A DNA stretch of 64,000 nt, taken from assembly GCF_920984665.1 (NCBI RefSeq), contig NZ_CAKLBP010000001.1, positions 586,858 through 650,857 on the forward strand. Reading direction: 5' to 3'. Shown one piece after another: positions 1-7,879 of the stretch. Positions within the stretch are counted from its first letter, which is position 1, and the number at the start of each line of letters is the position of its first letter. This stretch comes from Pedobacter sp. Leaf170. GTDB taxonomy: Bacteria; Bacteroidota; Bacteroidia; Sphingobacteriales; Sphingobacteriaceae. The notes below the pieces were generated by a model, which was not told the origin of the DNA, ran no database searches, and saw only the letters and a list, made by a program, of their open reading frames with translations. The translations under genes and the position numbers were made by a program.

Positions 1-398
1 AAAAGCATTACAGTAACACCTTCAGGGTATTCGCCAATTGCAAAAGCCCCGATTGTAGCGATAGACATTAAAGAAAATTCTGTAAAAAACTCTTTGGCTT
101 TGAAAGTTTCCCAAACTTCTTTTAATACGGGTACGCCAACCGGCAAATAAGCTAAAATGTACCAATAAGGACGAATTTTATTGAAAGCTTCAATTTTAAA
201 AACGTTATCGAAAGCAATACCAATAAGCAGCATAGCCAAAGTTACTATTGCCGGTAAATAGGTTTTAAATGATGAAGGGTCGTCACCGTGGTCATGGTCA
301 TGTTCATCGCTATCTTCTTGGCTATGTGTGTGCTCATGAGTATGTTCATGCGCTTTGCTGCTGCAGCAACTTTCTTCTTTATCGTGGGAATGACTCAT
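1..398 (-). CDS. Heavy-metal-translocating P-type ATPase, N-terminal part (cut by window edge)
   Basis: Only the first ~132 codons are inside the window; the rest lies beyond base 1. Translating the minus strand from the ATG at 398-396 gives MSHSHDKEESCCSS followed by a run of His/Asp/Glu (HEHTHEHTHSQ, DEHDHDHGDD), then two hydrophobic segments starting near residues 48 and 78, and the sequence FSLMSIATIGAFAIGEYPEG, typical of the early membrane region of Zn/Cd/Co/Cu-exporting P1B ATPases. The Cys-Cys plus His-rich head is a likely soft-metal sensing tail and replaces the usual HMA domain. The phosphorylation DKTG motif would lie outside the window, so the metal specificity cannot be judged. 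Confidence 0.75.
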   Translation of the reverse strand, partial: MSHSHDKEESCCSSKAHEHTHEHTHSQEDSDEHDHDHGDDPSSFKTYLPAIVTLAMLLIGIAFDNVFKIEAFNKIRPYWYILAYLPVGVPVLKEVWETFKAKEFFTEFSLMSIATIGAFAIGEYPEGVTVML

Positions 399-447
399 TT
401 AGATTATTTTTTTGAAAAGCAATTTTAGGTGCATTTCGGTTTCTTTC

Positions 448-524
448 ATCCCGCCACCGTTACAAATCCTCAGCCAAAGAAAAATTGGCTTCCGGGTTTT
501 CCACTTTGTCGGGTTTAGGTGGCG
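448..524 (-). repeat. Structured intergenic element, copy 1 (minus)
   Basis: Read on the minus strand, an outer arm CGCCACC pairs with GGTGGCG, and an inner hairpin AGCCAA/TTGGCT lies inside. The 3' end GTAACGGTGGCGGGAT resembles the 3' box TATAGCGAAACACGGGACT of the other copies. It is a diverged member of the family and is paired head-away with copy 2. Confidence 0.5.
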
Positions 525-555
525 CTAATCGTAGTACTATCAAAAGTAAAATAAA

Positions 556-665
556 CCTGACAGAAGCGGAAATACTTTGGCAAAACTTACGAAGTTTCCT
601 ATCAAAAAATGCTCATCTAACTTCGTAAGTTTTAAAAGCCAAAGATTGAAGCGAATGGCGGGACT
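556..665 (+). repeat. Structured intergenic element, copy 2
   Basis: The element begins CCTGACAGAAGCGG and ends GAAGCGAATGGCGGGACT. Between these, CTTTGGC (575-581) pairs with GCCAAAG (638-644), and a perfect 15-base inverted repeat (AAAACTTACGAAGTT at 582-596 against AACTTCGTAAGTTTT at 619-633) makes a long stem. The layout matches the copies near 5.4, 10.6, 39.0 and 50.7 kb. Confidence 0.65.
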
Positions 666-994
666 GCAGAACAAATGAAAAACCCAACAATCATTTTCAT
701 ATATCGTATAACTAAAAAGACTAATTTTATGGAAAATGAAATTATCTTTAATCATTCTTGATAATAAAAAAATTGGGTAGCACACAATAAATAATGTTAA
801 AAAATGTTAATAGTGTATTAAGAATTAAAAAAGATGAAATCTCTAAAGTTCCATTTCTCGCCAAGTGAATTCTTAAGACGGCTTGGTTTAACAAAAATTT
901 ACTACTGGTTTTACAAGTAATATTTCTAATATATTGCTTCAGTATTAATTTGTATTTCATAAATTTCGCACAAATAACTAACTTATTTAAGCGA

Positions 995-3031
995 ATGAAA
1001 TACCAAAATTTGAAAAGATATTTTGCTGCACTTGGCATAGTTGCGGCTGGCTTTTCTGCAAATGCACAAGCTCCAAAAAAATACATCGATCCTGCAAACA
1101 TGGATTTATCGGTTAAACCGGGCGATGATTTTTATCAATACGCAAGCGGTACCTGGATAAAAAACAATCCTGTACCGGCCAAAGAAACTCGTTGGGGCTC
1201 TTTTAACGAACTTCGAGACTTTAACATCAATGCCGTAAAATCGCTGGTAGAAGAAGCAGCGGCTGATAAATCTGCTCCTGCCGGCTCAGTAAAACGCCGT
1301 GTAGGCGATTTCTTTGCCGCTGCAATGGATACAGTAACCATCGAAAAATTAGGTTATACTCCAATTAAGGCCGATTTAGAAAAAATAAAGCAGATTAAAG
1401 ATATTCAGGGTGTTTTAGACCAGGCTGCTTACATGCGTGTAAATGGAATTGGTGGTTCTATGTTTAGCATTGGTGTTGGCCAGGATCGTAAAAACGTAAA
1501 TAAATACATGGTTAACATTGGCCAAGGTGGTACAACTTTGCCAGACCGTGATTATTATTTGAAAGATGATACGCGTAGTGTAAAAATTCGCGATGCTTAT
1601 GATACTTACATGACTACCTTATTTAGTTTAACAGGTAGCAGCCCTGAAGTAGCTAAACAAAAGGCAGCAACGGTTTTTAAAATCGAAAAGCAGTTTGCAG
1701 AAGCGCAAATGAGCCGTTTAGAAATGCGTGACCCTTATGCAACTTACAATAAACTTACTGTAACAGATTTAGGCAAACAAACTCCGGGTATTAACTGGGC
1801 AACATATTTACCAAAATTTAACATCAAAGGGCAGGATACTGTTTTAGTGTCATCGCCGAAATTTATGGCGAGTGTGGATGCTATGTTGAAATCGATTTCA
1901 GTTGCAGATTGGAAAACCTATTTGGAATGGAACGTTTTGAAAAGTTCTGCCGGAAGTTTAAGTTCTCCATTTGTTAAAGCAAGTTTTGCCTTTACGCAAG
2001 CACAAACCGGACAAAAAGTACAAACACCACGCTGGCAACGCATGTCGTCTTTAACAGATGGCACAATTGGCGAATTATTAGGTCAGCTTTATGTTGCAAA
2101 ATATTTCAAACCGGAAGCTAAAGCCCGCATGGATGCCATGATTGTTAATTTACGCAAAGCATTCGAAATCAGAATTAAAGGCTTAGAGTGGATGAGTGCT
2201 GAAACCAAAACTAAAGCATTAGAAAAACTTGCTGCTTTTGAACCTAAAGTTGGTTACACCACTAAATGGGAAACCTACACAGGCTTAAATATTAACAAAG
2301 CAACATATTTCCAAAATTTGCGTAACGCAAGTGTTTGGGGATATAATGAGAATGTAGGCAGATTAGGTAAACCGGTAGATCGTACTCGTTTCGGTATGAC
2401 GCCGCCTACTGTAAATGCTTCATACAGCCCAACAATGAATTCTATTACTTTCCCTGCGGGAATTTTACAATTTCCATTTTTTGATCCAAATGCAGATGAT
2501 GCTTTGAATTATGGTGGTATCGGTGCTGTTATCGGTCACGAAATGAGTCATGGTTTTGATGATAGCGGAAGCCAATATGATGCAAAAGGTAATTTAAAAA
2601 ACTGGTGGACCGCAGAAGACCGTAAAAAGTTTGAAGAAAAAACAAAAGCATTGGGTGAGCAATTTGATGCTTACACGGTTTTAGATACCGTTCATGTAAT
2701 TGGAAAATTAACAATGGGTGAAAACATTGGCGATTTAGGCGGTTTAAATGCAGCATACACAGCCTTCAAAATGACTAAACAAGGCCAGAGTAATGAAAAG
2801 ATTGATGGTTTTACGCCAGACCAACGTTTCTTTTTAGCATGGGCACAAGTGTGGAGAGGTAATATTTTACCAGAAAGCGCAGCACAGTTAATTAAAACCG
2901 ACCCACATTCACCTGGCCCGTACCGTACAATTGGTGCACCGGTAAATATGGATGCATGGTACACTGCTTTTGATGTTAAACCTGGCGATAAATTATACAA
3001 AAAACCAGAGGATAGAATTAGAATGTGGTAA
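995..3031 (+). CDS. M13 family (neprilysin/PepO-type) zinc endopeptidase
   Basis: Secreted zinc metallopeptidase of about 678 aa that probably degrades oligopeptides outside the cytoplasm. The zinc site HExxH is seen as IGHEMSHGFDD, the third ligand motif as GENIGDLGG, the substrate-binding NASY as NASYSPTMNS, and the family's terminal Trp as RIRMW. A signal peptide (KRYFAALGIVAAGFSANAQA) follows the ATG at 995; an in-frame ATG at 950 would put 15 polar and hydrophobic residues ahead of it, so 995 is preferred. The length fits bacterial PepO (about 630-700 aa). It is monocistronic, with a strong terminator downstream. Confidence 0.93.
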   Translation: MKYQNLKRYFAALGIVAAGFSANAQAPKKYIDPANMDLSVKPGDDFYQYASGTWIKNNPVPAKETRWGSFNELRDFNINAVKSLVEEAAADKSAPAGSVKRRVGDFFAAAMDTVTIEKLGYTPIKADLEKIKQIKDIQGVLDQAAYMRVNGIGGSMFSIGVGQDRKNVNKYMVNIGQGGTTLPDRDYYLKDDTRSVKIRDAYDTYMTTLFSLTGSSPEVAKQKAATVFKIEKQFAEAQMSRLEMRDPYATYNKLTVTDLGKQTPGINWATYLPKFNIKGQDTVLVSSPKFMASVDAMLKSISVADWKTYLEWNVLKSSAGSLSSPFVKASFAFTQAQTGQKVQTPRWQRMSSLTDGTIGELLGQLYVAKYFKPEAKARMDAMIVNLRKAFEIRIKGLEWMSAETKTKALEKLAAFEPKVGYTTKWETYTGLNINKATYFQNLRNASVWGYNENVGRLGKPVDRTRFGMTPPTVNASYSPTMNSITFPAGILQFPFFDPNADDALNYGGIGAVIGHEMSHGFDDSGSQYDAKGNLKNWWTAEDRKKFEEKTKALGEQFDAYTVLDTVHVIGKLTMGENIGDLGGLNAAYTAFKMTKQGQSNEKIDGFTPDQRFFLAWAQVWRGNILPESAAQLIKTDPHSPGPYRTIGAPVNMDAWYTAFDVKPGDKLYKKPEDRIRMW

Positions 3032-3105
3032 TCATAAATTGAAAACTTCTATATTTAAATAATATTTGAACGATATTCATCCCTGAGAGGAATATCAAAC
3101 CTAAG

Positions 3106-3136
3106 AACGTCTCGAGTAATCGGGGCGTTTTTTTTA
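3106..3136 (+). terminator. Rho-independent terminator of the M13 peptidase gene
   Basis: AACGTCTCGA pairs with TCGGGGCGTT (two G-T pairs) around the loop GTAA and is followed by eight T. A second hairpin (GATATTC/GAATATC) lies just upstream, around 3072-3096. Confidence 0.85.
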
Positions 3137-3174
3137 TTCTACACAACAAGCACTCGTTTTCTTAATTATCATTC

Positions 3175-3182
3175 TATCTTTG
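3175..3182 (+). promoter_or_regulatory. Putative -7 box TATCTTTG
   Basis: Exact match to the Bacteroidota -7 consensus TAnnTTTG, 18 bases before the ATG at 3201. It overlaps a possible TTG start at 3180, which argues that the protein really starts at 3201. Confidence 0.6.
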
Positions 3183-3200
3183 AAAATACGATTCGCCTAC

Positions 3201-3971
3201 ATGAAAAATATCTTAAAATTAGTATTAGCATTATTAATAGTTTGCACATCAGCTTCTGCTCAAAACAAACTGATTAGCCTTGATAAATTGATTAACAAAA
3301 CAGATCCGGCCTGGCCTTTGGTTCAAAAATGGATAGATTCTGCTAAAAATAAAGTAACCGTTTTACCTGTTGATACGGCAAAGGCCAATAAAGTTTTATA
3401 CAACGCCCAGATGACTACCTATGCTACGCTTGGCTCTGTTATTTACAATACGGGTGGTATTTTGATTGATAATGGATGGATTAGAATTTTAGGTTCGGGT
3501 AGCGACCGTATAACAAGAAATATTGCAGAGTGGAACAAAGGCAAAACGATTAAAGAATATGGCGATGATATTCCTTATCTTTTAGTAGCAGATGATGCCA
3601 TAGGTGGTTTTTTCGCGATAAATTATGGGGGTTTAGGTAAAGATGTAAAAAACATGTATTACCTGGAGCCAAATACTTTAACCTGGCAGCCATTAGGTGC
3701 TGGTTATGGCGAGTTTTTAATTTTTTGCTTCGATAGCGATCTTTCTAAATTTTATAAGGGATTACGCTGGAGTACATGGGATCAGTTTATTGGCAACTTA
3801 GAAGATACAAAAACCTACAGTTTCAGACCTTATTTATGGGAAGCCGGAACGGATATCGAAAAAAGCTCGAGAAAATTGGTTGGAATAGAAGAAATGTACC
3901 GTTTCAACATTATGAAATCGAAGGAGCTTAATGCTGATAAAGGCATCAAGAGAGATACATCAAAGCAATAA
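3201..3971 (+). CDS. DUF2625 family exported protein
   Basis: A 256-aa protein with a clear signal peptide (MKNILKLVLALLIVCTSASAQ) and a body matching my memory of the DUF2625 family: DKLINKTDPAWPLVQKWIDS near the start, then YATLGSVIYNTGGILIDNGW and GDDIPYLLVADDAIGGFFA. The family's biochemical function is unknown. A TTG at 3180 would extend the protein by seven residues, but it lies inside the -7 promoter box, so the ATG at 3201 is chosen. The gene stands alone; a palindromic REP-like element fills the space to the convergent MmcQ gene. Confidence 0.8.
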   Translation: MKNILKLVLALLIVCTSASAQNKLISLDKLINKTDPAWPLVQKWIDSAKNKVTVLPVDTAKANKVLYNAQMTTYATLGSVIYNTGGILIDNGWIRILGSGSDRITRNIAEWNKGKTIKEYGDDIPYLLVADDAIGGFFAINYGGLGKDVKNMYYLEPNTLTWQPLGAGYGEFLIFCFDSDLSKFYKGLRWSTWDQFIGNLEDTKTYSFRPYLWEAGTDIEKSSRKLVGIEEMYRFNIMKSKELNADKGIKRDTSKQ

Positions 3972-3985
3972 GGTTTTGATTAAAG

Positions 3986-4063
3986 CCGTTATTGCGAGGC
4001 ACGAAGCAATCTTTTTTGATAAGACACATCACAAATAGATTGCTTCGTGCCTTGCAATGATGA
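3986..4063. repeat. REP-like palindrome (GCGAGGCACGAAGCAATC family)
   Basis: GCGAGGCACGAAGCAATC is followed about 25 bases later by its near-perfect complement GATTGCTTCGTGCCTTGCAAT. It sits between two convergent genes, where it could end transcription of both. Confidence 0.8.
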
Positions 4064-4109
4064 TTTTGTTGTCTAATTCAGATTATAAAACTAGTGCTTT
4101 CGCATATTC

Positions 4110-4448
4110 TTATGCGTATTTGGCTTGTATTTTTTTAGGCAGCTTTGCAAGTACCAATGCTCGTGATTCAGCAACTCTAGCTTTAAGTTCTTTGTCGTTC
4201 AATACATCCATATTTTCTATTTGAATCCATTGGCGTTTGGCTAAATGATAAGCTTGGGCAATGCCATCTCTGGCTGTTAATGCATCAAATTCATCCGGAT
4301 TGCATTTTATAGAGAAGCGACTGCCCTGATCAATATCTGCAATAACATAAATTTTCTCCTCAATCATAAAGCATAAATGATCCCATTTCATGCCTTCGGT
4401 TGTACCGGGCAGATTTAAACAATATTCTCTGAATGATTCTATGTCCAT
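4110..4448 (-). CDS. MmcQ/YjbR family DNA-binding protein
   Basis: A 112-aa protein that matches the YjbR/MmcQ (CyaY-like fold) family over its full length. It starts MDIESFREYCLNLPGTTEGMKWDHLCFMIEEKIY, the usual head in which 'LPGTTE' and 'W' are conserved, and ends with the helix carrying RAxVLAKLPKK. Members are small, often annotated as DNA-binding, and of unclear cellular role. The start ATG at 4448 lies directly against a TTTAGGG repeat tract (4448-4523), so the tract occupies the position where the leader and promoter should be. Nothing resembling a ribosome site is visible. Confidence 0.85.
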   Translation of the reverse strand: MDIESFREYCLNLPGTTEGMKWDHLCFMIEEKIYVIADIDQGSRFSIKCNPDEFDALTARDGIAQAYHLAKRQWIQIENMDVLNDKELKARVAESRALVLAKLPKKIQAKYA

Positions 4449-4523
4449 TTAGGTTTAGGGTTTAGGGTTTAGGGTTTAGGGTTTAGGGTTTAGGGTTTAG
4501 GGTTTAGGGTTTAGGGTTTAGGG
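4448..4523. repeat. Heptamer tandem repeat (TTTAGGG)10
   Basis: Ten uninterrupted, perfect copies of TTTAGGG (4454-4523) preceded by one TTTAGG. The tract lies between the start codon of the minus-strand MmcQ gene and the -7 box of mnmD at 4544. The unit equals the plant telomere repeat. Perfect identity of all copies suggests recent slippage. Confidence 0.97.
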
Positions 4524-4543
4524 AAAACAAATGCAAATTTCAC

Positions 4544-4551
4544 TATGTTTG
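4544..4551 (+). promoter_or_regulatory. Putative -7 box TATGTTTG of mnmD
   Basis: Exact TAnnTTTG match 92 bases before the mnmD start. Its expected -33 region falls at the end of the TTTAGGG tract, with no TTTG there. Confidence 0.5.
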
Positions 4552-4583
4552 CGTTAGATACGAAATTAACAATTCTACTCAAG

Positions 4584-4643
4584 AATCTTTAAATCCGATA
4601 ATCATTTTAATCCTGAAAATCTTCTAATCCTTTAATCCTGCTA
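4584..4643 (+). repeat. Degenerate AATCCT direct repeats in the mnmD leader
   Basis: Irregular repeats of the type TTTAATCCTG / CTAATCC / AAATCC fill the leader up to the ATG. The stretch is low-complexity and pyrimidine-rich; no protein is encoded. Confidence 0.6.
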
Positions 4644-5306
4644 ATGAATATTATTACCCAAACTGCTGATGGTTCAAATACCTTATACAACGAAACCATT
4701 GAAGAGCATTACCACAGCAAGCATGGCGCATTGCAAGAAAGCAAACATGTTTTTATTGATGCTGGTTTAAAGTTTGCGTCATCAGGAAAATCAGAAATTT
4801 CGATTTTTGAAGTGGGTTTTGGAACCGGACTTAATTTTATTTTAAGCTTAGAATATTGCATACAAAACAACATAAAGTTAAATTATACCAGTTTAGAGGC
4901 CTTTCCCTTAACAATCGAAGTGCTTAACCAAACCGGTTATTCCGCTTATGTTTCTGCTGATACCTGGAATAGTTTTATAACAAACTATGAAGATAGCTTG
5001 AAAGGAATTAAGGCCCTATCTCCGCTTTGCCAGCTTCAAATTCCGCATACCACATTAGCAGAATTTAAAACTGAGCAAACTTTCGATTTAGTTTATTATG
5101 ATGCTTTTTCTGTGCAACATCAACCCGAAATGTGGAGTGACGAAATTATAGCGCAAACCTGCAACCTTTTAAAACCTGGAGGTACTTTTGTTACTTATGC
5201 AATTACCGGAAAACTTAAGCGTGCTGTTAAAGCCTGTAATTTCACCATTGAGAAATTACCTGGGGCACCCGGCAAAAGGGAAATGCTTAGAGCATTGAAA
5301 ATGTAG
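4644..5306 (+). CDS. mnmD: tRNA 5-methylaminomethyl-2-thiouridine methyltransferase MnmD
   Basis: A 220-aa SAM-dependent methyltransferase that should carry out the last methylation of the wobble uridine (nm5s2U34 to mnm5s2U34). The SAM-binding motif is EVGFGTGLNFI (about residues 56-66), the start TADGSNTLYNETIEEHYHSKHGA is characteristic of the MnmC N-terminal (DUF752) domain, and LVYYDAFSVQHQPEMWS carries the conserved acidic and aromatic active-site region. In enterobacteria this domain is fused to the oxidase MnmC1; here it is stand-alone, as in many Bacteroidota. The leader contains degenerate repeats, and the promoter sits beside the TTTAGGG tract. Confidence 0.88.
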   Translation: MNIITQTADGSNTLYNETIEEHYHSKHGALQESKHVFIDAGLKFASSGKSEISIFEVGFGTGLNFILSLEYCIQNNIKLNYTSLEAFPLTIEVLNQTGYSAYVSADTWNSFITNYEDSLKGIKALSPLCQLQIPHTTLAEFKTEQTFDLVYYDAFSVQHQPEMWSDEIIAQTCNLLKPGGTFVTYAITGKLKRAVKACNFTIEKLPGAPGKREMLRALKM

Positions 5307-5381
5307 AATGTTTTGGTTTAAGATGGATGATGGACGTATTGCAGGAAAACTTTAATAGTTGCAAAATCTTTAGTAACTAAA

Positions 5382-5458
5382 CCCGGGTAAAGCGGCATAC
5401 TTTTAACAAAATTGAGCGCAGCGAAATGCAGTTAAAAGATATAGCGAAACACGGGACT
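5382..5458 (+). repeat. Structured intergenic element, copy 3
   Basis: CCCGGGTAAAGCGGCATA is followed by CTTTTAAC (5400-5407), a 23-base loop, GTTAAAAG (5431-5438) and the 3' box ATATAGCGAAACACGGGACT. The outer CCCG pairs with CGGG. The layout is the same as copies 2, 4, 6 and 7. Confidence 0.75.
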
Positions 5459-5576
5459 AACTTTAATAGGAATTGGTCAATTGCTTTTCAAAACAATATT
5501 AAATCTGACAAAATTACGACTACCAGGGAAAACCACTCCATTTTTAAATTGTTGACCTTTTATAACATTTCACATC

Positions 5577-6524
5577 ATGGAGAAACGAATTTTAGGAAAA
5601 ACAGATTTAAATATTGCACCCATTGTATTTGGAGGAAACGTTTTTGGCTGGACAGTTGATGAACAAAAATCTTTTGAGATTTTAAATCAATTTATAGAAA
5701 GCGGCTTCAATTTTATCGATACTGCCGATGTTTATTCTCGTTGGAAGCCAGGAAATAAAGGTGGAGAATCGGAAACAATTATTGGAAACTGGCTAAAAAA
5801 ACAAAATAAAAGGCACGATGTAATTATTGCCACTAAAGTTGGCTCAGATATGGGTAATGGCAAATCGTTAAAAAAAGATTACATCATTAACCAGGTTGAG
5901 CATTCTCTTTCTCGCCTGCAAACTGATTATATAGATTTATATTTCTCTCACTTTGATGATGAACAAACGCCGGTTGATGAAACCTTGAGCGCTTATGAAA
6001 CATTAATCAAGGCGGGAAAAATCCGATGGATTGGCGCATCAAATTTTTCTGCAGAAAGGCTGCAAGAATCTTTGGTTTATTCTGCCAATAATAACCTTCC
6101 TCGCTACGAAGTTTATCAGCCTGGTTATAATTTATTCGACAGAGCCGAATTTGAGCAGGAACACGAAAAAATTTGTTTAGATGCAGGTTTAGGAGTTGTA
6201 ACCTATTATTCTTTAGCTAGCGGATTTTTAACCGGAAAATACCGCAGCGAAGATGATTTAAATAAAAGCCAGCGTGGCGGTGGCATAAAGAAGTTCTTAA
6301 ACGAGCGTGGTTACAGAATTTTAGACGCACTTGATAAAGTAGCAGGTCAACATCATGTTGAACAAGCATCGGTAGCTTTAGCCTGGTTAATTAATCGCCC
6401 ATCAGTTACCGCACCAATTGCAAGTGTAACGGATTTAACTCAACTAAAATCCTTTACAGAGGCAGCCAATTTGAAATTATCAGCTGATGACATTTCTCTA
6501 TTAGATAAAGCGAGCATATATTAA
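5577..6524 (+). CDS. Aldo/keto reductase
   Basis: A 315-aa NADPH-dependent oxidoreductase of the AKR (TIM barrel) superfamily. Catalytic tetrad residues are visible as FIDTADVYSRW (Asp48, Tyr53), the Lys in IIATKVGSDMG and the His in YFSHFDDEQT. The start MEKRILGKTDLNIAPIVFGGNVFGW is the standard N-terminus of the YajO/YghZ-like subgroup. The substrate is unknown. The ATG at 5577 is taken because homologous sequence begins exactly there. An overlapping frame from 5426 has no family resemblance and runs through a repeat element. A terminator follows the stop closely, so the gene is monocistronic. Confidence 0.9.
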   Translation: MEKRILGKTDLNIAPIVFGGNVFGWTVDEQKSFEILNQFIESGFNFIDTADVYSRWKPGNKGGESETIIGNWLKKQNKRHDVIIATKVGSDMGNGKSLKKDYIINQVEHSLSRLQTDYIDLYFSHFDDEQTPVDETLSAYETLIKAGKIRWIGASNFSAERLQESLVYSANNNLPRYEVYQPGYNLFDRAEFEQEHEKICLDAGLGVVTYYSLASGFLTGKYRSEDDLNKSQRGGGIKKFLNERGYRILDALDKVAGQHHVEQASVALAWLINRPSVTAPIASVTDLTQLKSFTEAANLKLSADDISLLDKASIY

Positions 6525-6542
6525 AAGATTAATTATATATTT

Positions 6543-6579
6543 AAAATCCCGATGAACAAAACATTTATCGGGATTTTTT
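6543..6579 (+). terminator. Rho-independent terminator of the aldo/keto reductase gene
   Basis: ATCCCGAT (6546-6553) pairs with ATCGGGAT (6567-6574), followed by six T. It contains an ATG (6552) in frame with the next gene, which makes that upstream start improbable. Confidence 0.85.
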
Positions 6580-6605
6580 GTATTATTCTGGATTTTAATA
6601 TTACG

Positions 6606-7715
6606 ATGAAAGATAAACTCTCTTTTCTACCCAAATTAGCACTCGTGCTGTTCTGTTTAATCAGTTTAACGTACATTGCTATTTTAGGGCATTCGCTACT
6701 TGCTCCCTTACTTTTTTCTTTCTTGATGGCGATTTTATTATTGCCTTTGGCGAATACTTTAGAGCATAAACTAAAATTAAAAAGGAGTTTTTCTACCATT
6801 CTATCTGTAATTGTGATGGTGGTTATCATTGGTGGTATAGTTTATTTTTTCGGAAATCAGCTAAGCGATTTATGGCAGGATTGGCCGCTTTTAAAACAAA
6901 AGGCCGGTGTTTCATTTAACGAATTACAGCAATGGATTTCGAAAACCTTTAATGTAAATACTCAAAAACAGTTAGCTTATTTAAACGATAGTACCGAAAA
7001 GGCGCTTGCTACAAGTGCTACCATCGTTGCAACAACATTAGCAACATTGTCTTCTACCCTATTATTCTTAGGTTTTACATTATTATTTACTTTCTTTATT
7101 TTAAACTACAGGCGCATACTTTTCACTTTTCTAACTTCCGTTTTTAAAGAGGAACACAAAGAAAAAGTAGGTGAAATTGTATCGCAAATTCAATACATAA
7201 TCAAAAAATATATCATTGGCTTATTTTTACAAATGCTGATTGTTACTGTTTTAATGATGGCGGTGTTAAGTTTATTAGGCGTCAAATACGCTGTCCTTTT
7301 AGGTTTGGTTGCCGGCATTTTCAACGTGGTTCCTTATCTGGGTATTTTCTTTGCATTGCTGATAAGCTGTTTAATTACCTTTGCTACCGCTGGTGCAGGT
7401 AAAGTTTTGCTAGTTTTAATTGCCTTTGTTGGGGTGCACGCTATAGATGGAAACATATTGATGCCATTGGTTGTAGGTTCAAAAGTTAAAATTAATGCTC
7501 TGATAGCCTTTTTAGGTATAATTGTTGGCGAAATGGTTTGGGGCATTTCGGGCATGTTTTTATGCATTCCTTACTTAGCAATACTAAAAATAATATTTGA
7601 TAGAGTTGATACTTTGAAACCGTGGGGCTTGTTAATGGGCGAAGAACACAAACCTGAAAAGAAGAAGCGGGTATACCGATTAACAAAGAAAATTCAACTT
7701 CAGGAAAAGGATTAA
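6606..7715 (+). CDS. AI-2E family transporter (PerM/YdiK-like permease)
   Basis: A 369-aa integral membrane protein of the AI-2E exporter / PerM superfamily, with about eight membrane segments. It has the paired N-terminal segments (FLPKLALVLFCLISLTYIAI, LLAPLLFSFLMAILLLPLA), a central soluble loop, and the conserved tail GxxVGxxVxxxPYLG seen as VAGIFNVVPYLGIFFALL and IDGNILMPLVVGSKV. Members export small signalling molecules or act as Na+/H+ antiporters; the substrate here is unknown. ATG 6606 is preferred over ATG 6552, which lies inside the upstream terminator hairpin. The C-terminus is strongly basic (KPEKKKRVYRLTKK). Confidence 0.87.
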   Translation: MKDKLSFLPKLALVLFCLISLTYIAILGHSLLAPLLFSFLMAILLLPLANTLEHKLKLKRSFSTILSVIVMVVIIGGIVYFFGNQLSDLWQDWPLLKQKAGVSFNELQQWISKTFNVNTQKQLAYLNDSTEKALATSATIVATTLATLSSTLLFLGFTLLFTFFILNYRRILFTFLTSVFKEEHKEKVGEIVSQIQYIIKKYIIGLFLQMLIVTVLMMAVLSLLGVKYAVLLGLVAGIFNVVPYLGIFFALLISCLITFATAGAGKVLLVLIAFVGVHAIDGNILMPLVVGSKVKINALIAFLGIIVGEMVWGISGMFLCIPYLAILKIIFDRVDTLKPWGLLMGEEHKPEKKKRVYRLTKKIQLQEKD

Positions 7716-7734
7716 TTCAAATCTTTTTACAATA

Positions 7735-7797
7735 AAGGCTTTTGCTAAAAGGAATTGATGATGTGTAATGTGCTTACCAAAAGCCTTGCTAATTTCT
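7735..7797 (+). terminator. Inverted repeat after the AI-2E gene (possible terminator)
   Basis: AAGGCTTTTG (7735-7744) is repeated inverted as CAAAAGCCTT (7788-7797) with a 43-base loop. There is no T run, so termination is doubtful. Confidence 0.35.
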
Positions 7798-7879
7798 ACC
7801 TTCCATATAGTTTATTTCAAAGCATTCAATTTTTCTTAATCAAATGGTATTGGTAATTTAGCAGCATAAAATAAATACC

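Larger units (their letters stand above)
399..994. other. 596-bp gap before the M13 peptidase gene
   Basis: No convincing gene lies here. The left part carries two structured repeat elements in opposite orientation (448-524 and 556-665, listed separately). From about 666 to 994 the DNA is AT-rich with no reading frame of coding character. It presumably holds the promoter of the downstream peptidase, but I see no perfect TAnnTTTG box; TAAATTTC at 959-966 is a weak candidate. Confidence 0.5.

Noticed and set aside
748..1101. Minus-strand frame of 117 codons upstream of and into the M13 peptidase gene
   Set aside because: Overlaps the peptidase start and has no protein-like composition; shadow of the coding strand.
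4454..4523. TTTAGGG tract as a real telomere or linear-chromosome end
   Set aside because: The tract is internal between normal genes with no structural end features; telomere identity is only coincidence.
5426..5659. 77-codon frame before the aldo/keto reductase gene
   Set aside because: It runs through a structured repeat element and into the reductase gene in another frame; no family-like sequence.
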